DNA of 6,907 nt, taken from the NCBI GenBank assembly GCA_031265965.1, contig JAISBX010000054.1:1-6907 (forward strand), read 5' to 3'. Below the pieces are notes generated by a model, which saw nothing but the letters and a program-made list of their open reading frames with translations, ran no database searches and was not told the DNA's origin. Positions 1-5,976 of the stretch are shown piece by piece. The position numbers and the translations under genes are program-made. Each line of letters opens with the position of its first letter. Position 1 is the stretch's first letter. The stretch is from Oscillospiraceae bacterium (lineage in GTDB: Bacteria; Bacillota_A; Clostridia; Oscillospirales; Oscillospiraceae).

Positions 1-3000
1 GATAACGCGAGGCTGAGGCGGCAGGCGACGCTCTGTTACCGCGCGCCGATAAGCACCATACACAGCTTTTGCGCGGAGCTGCTGAGGGAGAACGCGCACA
101 AGCTGGGGCTGGCGCCGGATTTCCGCGTGGCGGACGAGACGGAGTGTACTCTGCTAAAGGTCCGAGTGCTCGACGACCTGTTTGACAGCCGCTGCGACGA
201 TGTGTCCGACGGCGCTGAGAGCGGCTTCGCGCTGCTGGCCGACATGTTCTTTACAGGTCGCGGCGACCGGAGGCTGCGCGATATAGTTCTCGACGTGTAC
301 TCGCGGCTTCAGAGCCACCCGTATCCCGACAGGTGGGTCGCGGCTCAGTTAGATAGACTTAACTTCGGGAACGTGAGCGACGCGGCGGAAACGGTTTGGG
401 GCGCGGCCGTTATGGACGATGCGCGGCGCGCGGCGCGGCACTGGCTGGGCGTAATGCGCGGCCTGTTCGGCGAGATGGAGGATCACCCGGACTTTATGAA
501 GGCGTACGGCAGGAGCGTCGCCGTGACTATAGCCGGTATAGAGGGCTTTCTGGCGGCGATGGATAAGGGCTGGGACGCGGCGCGCGCGCGCGCGCGGGTC
601 GAATTTCCGCCGGCGCGCGTATCGGGCTACGACGAGCTCAAGGACGTGCGCAAGCGGTGCTCCAAGGGCATGAAAAAGGTAGCGGAGACGTTCGCGTACA
701 GCTCCGCGGAGCTGCTGGAGGACATGGCGGCGACGGCGCCCGTCATATCGGAGCTCCTGCGGCTCACGCTCGACTTCGCCGCCGCTTACAGTGTGTCTAA
801 GCGCGAGCGCGGTCTCATCGACTTCTCCGACCAGGAGCATCTCGCGTGCGAGCTGCTCATCGACGGACAAACAGGTATGCCGACGGATACCGCGCGCGCC
901 GTACGCGACCGCTACAGGGAGATACTCGTCGACGAGTATCAGGACGTAAACGCGGTGCAGGAGCTCATATTCCGAGCCATATCCCGCGACGGGGATAATA
1001 TCTTCATGGTCGGCGACGTGCGCCAGTCCATATACGGGTTCCGGCTCGCGGACCCGACGATCTTTCTGGAAAAGTACAGAACGTACTCCGACGGCGCGCC
1101 GAGATCCGGCAGGGGAGCGCGCGTACTTCTCACGGGGAATTTCCGCTCGCGGGCCGGTATACTCGACGCGGTTAATTACGTATTCAAGAACATAATGTCC
1201 GAGGGCTTCGGCGGCATGGACTACACGGAAAGGGAGTATCTGCGCGCCGGGCGCGGGGACGACGCGGACTCGCCGGAGCCGCCCGTCGAGCTCGACGTTC
1301 TGGACATGGGCGCGCAGGAGCAGGAGGACGCGGCGCGCGACACTCTGAGCGCGGCGGAGGCCGAGGCGGAGCACGTGGCGCGCCGGATCGAGGAGCTGAT
1401 GTGCGCGGCGCCGTTCCTGCCGGACGGGAACGGCGGCGTGCGCGCGGCCGAATGCGCGGATTTTGCCATTCTGCTGCGATCCGTAAAGGGGAAGGCGGCG
1501 TTTTATCACAGGGCGCTGGCGAGACGGGGGATACCGGCGGAGCTGCCGGGCCGGACAAGCTTTTTCAAGACGCCGGAGATAACCGCCGCGATGTCGCTTT
1601 TGAGCGTAATAGACAATCCCATGCAGGATATACCGCTGATATCCGTGCTGCGCGGGCCGGTGTACGGCTTCACCGCCGACGAGCTCGCGGCGATACGCGC
1701 GATATTGCCCAATGCGGATTTTTATACGGCGCTTAAAGCCGCGGCGGAAACAGACGCGAGGTGCGGCGCCTTTATATCGGAGCTCGCGTCGCTGCGCGCG
1801 GCGGCGCCGGATATGCCGGCCGACAGGTTCATATGCCACGTGTACAGCGTGACGTCGCTGCCCGGCAGGATGGCGGCGATGGGCTCGGGCGGACGCAGAC
1901 GCGAAAATCTCATGCTGCTCGTGGAGTACGCTCGGAAATTTGAGGCTGACGGTCACAAGGGCCTGTTCGGCTTCGTCTCGTTTATGCGGCGGCTTGCCGA
2001 GAACGGGACCGAGCCCGAGGCGGGGCGGACAGAGGGCGCGGCGGGCGGCGCCGTGCGCGTTATGAGCATACATAAATCCAAGGGCTTGGAGTTTCCGATA
2101 GTGTTTTTGGCGGACACGTCGAAAAAGCTGTACAAGGAAGATATGAGGTCGCCCGTTTTGATCCACTCCGCGCTGGGCGTGGGCGTCAAACGGCGCGACA
2201 CGCGGCGGCGCATCGAGTACCAGACGCTCGCCAGGGCCGCGATAGGCGGCGCGATGACGGCGGAGATGATGGCGGAGGAGCTGCGCGTGCTGTACGTCGC
2301 TATGACCCGCGCGCGTGAAAAGCTCGTGATCGTCAGTACGCTCAGACGGGCGGACAAGACGCTGCGCGACCTGTACGGACGCGCGTCCGCGCCCGTTCCC
2401 GCGCAGACGCTGCGAGACGCGGCTGCGGTGTCGGAGTGGCTGCTGCTGGCGGCGCTGACGCGCCCGGAGGCGGTACGTCTCGTCGAGGCGGACGAGTCCG
2501 AGCCCGTCGCGTGGACGGAGACGCTCGGGCCCGAGGACTGGGATATGAGGCTCTACGGCGCGGAGAGATTCGGCGATCCGCTCTACGGCGCGCAGCCGGA
2601 CGACGCGCAAGAGGCCGCGCAGGACGGCGCGCGCGCGGCGGCGCGGGACGAGGACGTCGCGGAGCTCAGACGGCGGTTTGAGTTTGTTTATCCTTACCGC
2701 GCGTCCGAGAATCTGCCGTCAAAGCTGACCGTCACGGAGCTAAAGGGCAAGACGTCCGACGAGGCGCTTGTGAAGGACGCTCACATGTACATCGGACGCC
2801 GCGGCGCCCGCCCGCCCGCCATACCTGACGGAACGGGCGCTCTGACGGGCGCGGAGCGGGGGACTGCGATACACCTTGTAATGCAGCATATTGATTACGC
2901 AAAATGTAACGGTCCCGACGGCATACGCGCGGAGCTTGCGCGATTGACGGACGCGCGTATCATCACGGCGGAGCAGGCGGAGGCGGCCGACATACCCGGG

Positions 3001-3372
3001 ATAGCCGCGTTTTTCACCTCTGAAACCGGCTCGGCTCTGCGCAGCGCGGACAAGATATTCAGGGAATTCAAATTTTCGCTGCTCACGCCGGCGTCAAGCT
3101 TCTTCCCCGGCGGCGGGGAAGACGAGATACTGTTTCAGGGCGTAATAGACTGCGCGTACGAGTCCGATGGGCGCCTGACGGTCGTGGATTTCAAGACGGA
3201 TCGCGTGACCGGGGACACCTTGGCGGAGAGGGCCCGCGTCTACGCGCCCCAATTGCGCCACTACGCCGACGCGCTGACCCGCGTGACAGGTCTGCCCGTC
3301 GCGCGCCGAAGCATATACTTTTTCGCGGTGAGGCAATTTTACGAGATCGGAGACGATCTGGAATCAATTTAA
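1..3372 (+). CDS. addA: ATP-dependent helicase/nuclease subunit A (AddA), 5'-truncated by the window edge
   Basis: AddA pairs with AddB to process DNA double-strand breaks: a UvrD-type 3'-5' helicase joined to a RecB-type nuclease that prepares ends for RecA. The frame is open from base 1, so the GTG at 127 is not the start: TIHSFC (motif Ic) already lies at visible residues 19-24. 1,123 residues are visible; AddA is usually about 1,200-1,250, so roughly 110-120 N-terminal residues with the Walker A motif are outside. Visible residues: DFSD 274-277; motif II DEYQD 311-315; motif III GDVRQSIYGFR 338-348; motif IV NFRSR 380-384; motif V SIHKSKGLEF 689-698; motif VI LYVAMTRARE 764-773. The C-terminal nuclease has GTAIH (H958), GVID (D1050), DFKTD (D1063, K1065) and Y-x2-QL-x2-Y (1081-1088). 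No catalytic residue is missing and no frameshift is seen. The last 60 residues after D1063 match the family's usual tail. addB probably lies upstream (inference). The gene ends in a 4-bp tail-to-tail overlap with the CapA-like gene. Confidence 0.97.
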   Translation, partial: DNARLRRQATLCYRAPISTIHSFCAELLRENAHKLGLAPDFRVADETECTLLKVRVLDDLFDSRCDDVSDGAESGFALLADMFFTGRGDRRLRDIVLDVYSRLQSHPYPDRWVAAQLDRLNFGNVSDAAETVWGAAVMDDARRAARHWLGVMRGLFGEMEDHPDFMKAYGRSVAVTIAGIEGFLAAMDKGWDAARARARVEFPPARVSGYDELKDVRKRCSKGMKKVAETFAYSSAELLEDMAATAPVISELLRLTLDFAAAYSVSKRERGLIDFSDQEHLACELLIDGQTGMPTDTARAVRDRYREILVDEYQDVNAVQELIFRAISRDGDNIFMVGDVRQSIYGFRLADPTIFLEKYRTYSDGAPRSGRGARVLLTGNFRSRAGILDAVNYVFKNIMSEGFGGMDYTEREYLRAGRGDDADSPEPPVELDVLDMGAQEQEDAARDTLSAAEAEAEHVARRIEELMCAAPFLPDGNGGVRAAECADFAILLRSVKGKAAFYHRALARRGIPAELPGRTSFFKTPEITAAMSLLSVIDNPMQDIPLISVLRGPVYGFTADELAAIRAILPNADFYTALKAAAETDARCGAFISELASLRAAAPDMPADRFICHVYSVTSLPGRMAAMGSGGRRRENLMLLVEYARKFEADGHKGLFGFVSFMRRLAENGTEPEAGRTEGAAGGAVRVMSIHKSKGLEFPIVFLADTSKKLYKEDMRSPVLIHSALGVGVKRRDTRRRIEYQTLARAAIGGAMTAEMMAEELRVLYVAMTRAREKLVIVSTLRRADKTLRDLYGRASAPVPAQTLRDAAAVSEWLLLAALTRPEAVRLVEADESEPVAWTETLGPEDWDMRLYGAERFGDPLYGAQPDDAQEAAQDGARAAARDEDVAELRRRFEFVYPYRASENLPSKLTVTELKGKTSDEALVKDAHMYIGRRGARPPAIPDGTGALTGAERGTAIHLVMQHIDYAKCNGPDGIRAELARLTDARIITAEQAEAADIPGIAAFFTSETGSALRSADKIFREFKFSLLTPASSFFPGGGEDEILFQGVIDCAYESDGRLTVVDFKTDRVTGDTLAERARVYAPQLRHYADALTRVTGLPVARRSIYFFAVRQFYEIGDDLESI
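921..940. repeat. 20-bp perfect palindrome over the AddA helicase motif II codons
   Basis: The arm GATACTCGTC (921-930) is followed directly by its reverse complement (931-940); symmetry ends at 920/941. It encodes the hydrophobic lead-in and first residues of DEYQD, where GTC/GAC and CTC/GAG codons are mutual reverse complements. A shorter perfect palindrome of 16 bp lies at 699-714. Confidence 0.9.
3101..3122. repeat. Inverted repeat (9-bp stem, 4-base loop) in addA
   Basis: TCTTCCCCG (3101-3109) pairs with CGGGGAAGA (3114-3122) around GCGG. It falls in the glycine-rich segment just before the nuclease GVID motif. It has no T-run on either side, so it is not a terminator; it is a stable mRNA structure at most. 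Confidence 0.6.
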
Positions 3373-4604
3373 TCTCCGGCGGCTGCCATTGTGCCGTCGT
3401 CATGGAATATTACGTTTGACGATATTTCCTCCCACTTGTCGAACAGACGGCGCCGGGCGTCGCTTTCAAGCGCGTATGTCAGTGTGCCGGATATGCCTGC
3501 GGGCACAGCTTCGATCGTGACGGCGGAGTTTGTGGTGTCAAACCGGAGGAAGATAACGACGGTTTCGGAGTGCAGCGCGTTGAACAGGAAATTGCCGACG
3601 CTGTAGATTATAGGCTTGCCATTGTAGTATTCAAAGCTCTGTACCACATGCGGGTGCGAACCTATCACTACATCCGCTCCCGCGTCGACCAGCGCGTGGG
3701 CGACCGACGTCTGCCGTTCGTAGGGAATGAGGTCAAGCTCAATGCCCCAGTGCATATAAACGACTATATAGTCGCACTCGTGTTTCACATCCGCTATCGC
3801 GTCTCCGAGAGCCCCGAGATTTCCCGATTCGCGCGCTATGAGCTGCCCGGCCTTATTGGTGCCGGCCGCCCAGTCCGTAGAGGTGAGCACTTGGTTAGCG
3901 GCGAAGAACGCGATTTTTATTCCACCGGTCTCGGCGACGTACGCCTTCGCGGCCTCCGCGATGTTTCCGCCGGCACCGATGTGCGCGATCCCGTATTCAT
4001 CGAGATTTGTGATCGTGTCTCGAAAGGCGTCCCAACCGTAATCGAGAGTATGGTTGTTTGCGATAGAGACCACGTCCACGCCCAGCCACTGCGTCAGGAA
4101 GCTAAGATTCCCGGGCGGCGATCTGAAAGTATAGGTTTTGTCTGCTATAGGTTCGCCGCGTTCAGACACGGATGTCTCGAGGTTTATCATCGTCACGTCG
4201 GCTGAGCGTATACGCTCAGCCATGGCCGCATCGAGCACCGCGCCGTATTCGCCGTTTACAATTTTTGTCCCAATCCTGCCATCCGGCAGTACGTCGCCGC
4301 CGATCACGACAGTCACTGTGGTTGGGGGCTCAGGCACATCTTCGCCGGATTCCTCAGGGGAGGCGGTTGGTTCGGACGACTCCTCGGTTCTTTGGGGCGT
4401 TGGCGTCGAAGCGGGAGTTAAGGTTGGTTCAGCCGGAGACGCGGGCGACGGGTGTGGCGTTGGAGTTGGCGCGGAGGGCGCTTCAGGCGCGGGCGCCCGA
4501 AGCGATCCGTTACCGCCCGATAGTGACAAAAGTACCAGCGCGACTGTCGATATCAAACCGACGACCAGCATAAGCGCAGATTTTTTTCCCTTGTTGTGCT
4601 TCAT
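3369..4604 (-). CDS. Membrane-anchored CapA-family protein (PGA_cap metallophosphatase fold)
   Basis: 411 residues. Residues 1-8 are lysine-rich and followed by one hydrophobic segment (about 9-29), giving a signal anchor or signal peptide and an extracytoplasmic enzyme. Residues 33-95 are a Pro/Ser/Thr/Glu/Ala-rich linker (PTPTPHPSP, TPASTPTPQ), probably a wall-spanning spacer. Residues 96-345 are the catalytic domain with metal-ligand-type motifs in order: GGD (D104), INLE (E143), ANNHTLDYG (N184, H185), MHWG (H285), GSHPH (H317, H319), then SVGNF (335-339). CapA proteins are known from poly-gamma-glutamate capsule export, but solitary homologues are common and of unknown substrate; no capB or capC is visible, so capsule synthesis is not implied. 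The ATG is supported by AAGGA at 4617-4621, 12 nt upstream. It follows the Lgt-like gene by 27 bp and is probably the last gene of that transcript. Unusual: LSGG at 28-31 resembles a lipobox lacking cysteine, and the gene contains a 22-bp perfect palindrome. Confidence 0.92.
   Translation of the reverse strand: MKHNKGKKSALMLVVGLISTVALVLLSLSGGNGSLRAPAPEAPSAPTPTPHPSPASPAEPTLTPASTPTPQRTEESSEPTASPEESGEDVPEPPTTVTVVIGGDVLPDGRIGTKIVNGEYGAVLDAAMAERIRSADVTMINLETSVSERGEPIADKTYTFRSPPGNLSFLTQWLGVDVVSIANNHTLDYGWDAFRDTITNLDEYGIAHIGAGGNIAEAAKAYVAETGGIKIAFFAANQVLTSTDWAAGTNKAGQLIARESGNLGALGDAIADVKHECDYIVVYMHWGIELDLIPYERQTSVAHALVDAGADVVIGSHPHVVQSFEYYNGKPIIYSVGNFLFNALHSETVVIFLRFDTTNSAVTIEAVPAGISGTLTYALESDARRRLFDKWEEISSNVIFHDDGTMAAAGD
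4200..4221. repeat. 22-bp perfect palindrome inside the CapA-like gene
   Basis: The arm GGCTGAGCGTA (4200-4210) is followed at once by its exact reverse complement (4211-4221), with no loop. The symmetry stops at 4199/4222. GCCATGGC (4219-4226), a further 8-bp palindrome, overlaps the edge. It encodes A-E-R-I-R-S-A after M128 of the CapA-like protein. Confidence 0.9.
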
Positions 4605-4631
4605 AGATTATGACATTCCTTTTTACGCAGT

Positions 4632-5426
4632 TCATATGCGTGAAGAGCGGCTTCTCAAACGGCACGGAACGCCGGACAGCGCCGCCGCACAGACGGCGAG
4701 GATAAAAACGCTTATCCACTGTGACGTCGACAGCCCGAGGTATATGCCACGGTATTCGTCTCCGCGCCAGAACTCGATCACGAACCGAAACACTCCGTAG
4801 GAGACGAGGTATATATACAGGAGTCTCCCGCGCACGGCGTCTCGTCTGTAGAGCAGGGTCAGTACGGCGCACAGCAGGAGCAGGAACGCAGACTCGATGA
4901 GCTGTACTGGAAGCCGCCGCACGCCGTTCGCCGATTCGATGAGCGCGCGCCTAGAGATGAAACCCACGCTGCTCTCGGCTCCGTAGCAGCAGCCTCCCAG
5001 AAAACAGCCCAGTCTGCCGAACGCGTGAAACAGCGGTATGGACGGCGCCGCGATATCCGAGTATTCCGTAAAACCGTGCCTTGTCAGTTTCAAATACAGC
5101 GCGCCTGCGGCCATCCCTCCGGCCAGCCCCCCGTAGAACACGGAGCCTCCGAATACCGATGCCGCCGCGCCGATGGCATTTCTTACGGATCGGATACCCG
5201 ACAGCGCGGCGGCGGATTGCGGACTGACAACGGCGTACAGCAGATGACCGCCTATAAATGCGCCGACTGCGGAAAACAAAAGCAGGACGATCATGTCATC
5301 CTGCCTTTGCTTTCCGTACGTCCTCGCGTTACGGCACGCAAACACCCCCGCCGCTATCGCCCCGGCTGCCGCCATAAGCGGATATGTGTATATCTCTCTT
5401 CCAAGGAACTCGATATATGGGTACAT
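4632..5426 (-). CDS. lgt: Prolipoprotein diacylglyceryl transferase (Lgt) family membrane protein, divergent
   Basis: 264 residues, polytopic, about seven hydrophobic segments. Lgt transfers diacylglycerol from phosphatidylglycerol to the lipobox cysteine of prolipoproteins in the membrane. Family features seen: the N-terminus MYPYIEFLG, then YTYPLM; GGSVFYGG (93-100); the signature HAFGRLGCFLGGCCYG (134-149); PVQLIE (173-178); RFVIEFWRGD (214-223); and GLSTSQ (231-236). R138, G149, R214 and E218 correspond to E. coli R143, G154, R239 and E243. However Y98 stands at E. coli H103, C141 at N146, G144 at N149 and C146 at E151. This cysteine-rich form seems common in clostridia (from memory) and may be a paralogue with another acceptor; the symbol denotes family only. 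The start fits family length but has no Shine-Dalgarno; the upstream stop is 8 bp away, suggesting translational coupling. The CapA-like gene follows by 27 bp. Confidence 0.85.
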   Translation of the reverse strand: MYPYIEFLGREIYTYPLMAAAGAIAAGVFACRNARTYGKQRQDDMIVLLLFSAVGAFIGGHLLYAVVSPQSAAALSGIRSVRNAIGAAASVFGGSVFYGGLAGGMAAGALYLKLTRHGFTEYSDIAAPSIPLFHAFGRLGCFLGGCCYGAESSVGFISRRALIESANGVRRLPVQLIESAFLLLLCAVLTLLYRRDAVRGRLLYIYLVSYGVFRFVIEFWRGDEYRGIYLGLSTSQWISVFILAVCAAALSGVPCRLRSRSSRI

Positions 5427-5434
5427 TTGAGGCG

Positions 5435-5800
5435 TTATAAGTAAGACATAAGGCTGGCTGCAGCACAGGCAACGCAGATGATGCCTATAATGCTCAGCGC
5501 AACGGCCACAACGCCGAGGATCAATCCGGCGGTCGCGAGCCCTGTCTTTCCCGGAGGAGATTCTCTTCTGCCCTTAACTCCGAAGACGATAGCGAGTATC
5601 GACAGAACGGTAGTAAAGTATTGAACGATCGGGATCAACCCGCCGGCAATCCCTAAAATTCCGCATACCAACGCCGCGATAGAGATATTTTGCCCGCCGT
5701 TGCCTCCGTAATTACCGCCATAATTACCGCTGTTATAGTTGCCGCCGCTGTCTCCGCCGCCGTTTGGGAATGGTGCGCCGTTTTGATATTCATCACTCAT
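5435..5800 (-). CDS. DUF4190-like small membrane protein with Gly/Asn/Tyr-rich N-terminus
   Basis: 121 residues. Residues 1-37 are polar and low-complexity (GNY repeats around 20-36), presumably outside the membrane core and disordered. Residues 39-76 form a hydrophobic stretch (IAALVCGILGI ... VLSILAIVFGVKG) broken near 57-62, and 87-117 form a second one (GLATAGLILGVVAVALSIIGII). The pattern A-x-LV-x-GILG / LSILAIVFG / G-x-A-x-AGLILG matches the DUF4190 pattern as I remember it; function is unknown, although such proteins are often found in envelope loci of Gram-positives. The ATG has an excellent Shine-Dalgarno, GGGAGGA at 5809-5815, spaced 8 nt. It is the first gene behind the promoter at 5848-5876, and its stop lies 8 bp before the Lgt-like start. 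Low-complexity N-termini like this sometimes mediate self-association; that is a guess here. Confidence 0.8.
   Translation of the reverse strand: MSDEYQNGAPFPNGGGDSGGNYNSGNYGGNYGGNGGQNISIAALVCGILGIAGGLIPIVQYFTTVLSILAIVFGVKGRRESPPGKTGLATAGLILGVVAVALSIIGIICVACAAASLMSYL
5709..5745 (-). repeat. Short in-frame 12-bp repeat encoding the GNY-rich region
   Basis: The 10-mer taattaccgc (plus strand) occurs at 5709-5718 and 5721-5730, a 12-bp period, with a decayed third copy to 5745. On the coding strand this gives G-G-N-Y units in the N-terminal tail of the DUF4190-like protein. In-frame period means copy-number change would lengthen or shorten the tail without a frameshift. Confidence 0.7.
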
Positions 5801-5835
5801 GTCTGTTTTCCTCCCACTTTATGTTTGATATTTTT

Positions 5836-5864
5836 TTGACACACATCATTGTAATGAATGTTAT
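5836..5864 (+). promoter_or_regulatory. Possible opposed plus-strand promoter overlapping the operon promoter
   Basis: On the plus strand TTGACA (5836-5841, six of six) is followed after 17 bp by TGTTAT (5859-5864, four of six; the important second A is G). It lies inside the minus-strand promoter, facing the opposite way, so the two could not be occupied together. The weak -10 makes this only a candidate. A start near 5871 would send transcription into the hairpin at 5936-5967. Confidence 0.3.
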
Positions 5865-5876
5865 TCGGCTTGTCAA
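5848..5876 (-). promoter_or_regulatory. Near-consensus sigma-A promoter for the DUF4190/Lgt-like/CapA-like unit
   Basis: On the minus strand a perfect -35 box TTGACA (5876-5871) is followed after exactly 17 bp by TACAAT (5853-5848), five of six bases of the -10 consensus. Transcription should start near 5841, leaving a leader of about 40 nt with GGGAGGA before the first ATG. The upstream 5877-5918 is almost pure A/T and could act as an UP element. No other promoter of this quality is seen before the three minus-strand genes downstream. Confidence 0.8.
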
Positions 5877-5976
5877 CAAAAAATTCAACAAAATTTAACA
5901 ATTTATTCAAAAATTTTTCACGGGTGCTCAATTGTCGTCCGCGTCGTCTGGAAGACGGACGCGGACGTAGTTTTTG
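5871..5976 (+). ncRNA. Candidate small RNA between the opposed promoter and the hairpin (hypothetical)
   Basis: If the plus-strand TTGACA/TGTTAT promoter fires and the hairpin at 5936-5967 terminates, the product is about 105 nt: an A-rich unstructured 5' half, then the hairpin and U-run. Its 3' part would be antisense to the last codons of the upstream membrane-protein gene. There is no reading frame in it with a ribosome binding site. The proposal rests only on these two signals. Confidence 0.2.

Larger units (their letters stand above)
5816..5927. other. AT-rich intergenic region with spaced A-tracts
   Basis: This gap is strikingly AT-rich against GC-rich surroundings. Apart from the promoters it carries TCAACAAA at 5873-5880 and again at 5885-5892, then TTAACAAT at 5895-5902, so the AAC steps recur at 12 and 10 bp, close to the helical turn. 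AAAAATTTTT follows at 5909-5918. Phased A-tracts of this kind favour intrinsic bending and could boost the promoter; the repeats could also bind a regulator. Confidence 0.5.

Noticed and set aside
127..129. GTG as the start of addA
   Set aside because: The frame continues upstream to base 1 and encodes the conserved TIHSFC motif and adjoining AddA sequence, so the gene starts outside the window.
349..2610. Very long minus-strand open frame (753 codons) opposite addA
   Set aside because: It lies wholly antisense to a gene with complete helicase motifs. GC-rich codon bias removes stops from the complementary frame, and the product is a compositionally odd Arg/His-rich sequence with no recognisable domain.
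3344..3359. AGATCG-GAGA-CGATCT hairpin just before the addA stop, as a terminator
   Set aside because: The stem is only 6 bp and no T-run follows on either strand.
3377..3399. CGGCGGC/GCCGTCG hairpin just after the addA stop, as a bidirectional terminator
   Set aside because: It has a G-T wobble, a 9-nt loop and no T-run on either side, and lies in the C-terminal codons of the CapA-like gene.
3570..4205. 211-codon plus-strand frame opposite the CapA-like gene, and a similar 220-codon one at 4138-4800
   Set aside because: Both are complements of well-supported genes, have no ribosome binding site and no recognisable motif.
3369..4604. Reading the CapA-like gene as evidence for a poly-gamma-glutamate capsule locus
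   Set aside because: No capB, capC or capE-like gene is present; solitary CapA-family proteins are widespread and of unknown role.
5161..5213. GCCGCCGCGC ... GCGCGGCGGC inverted repeat in the Lgt-like gene
   Set aside because: The arms are 33 nt apart and both encode alanine runs, so codon composition is enough to explain it.
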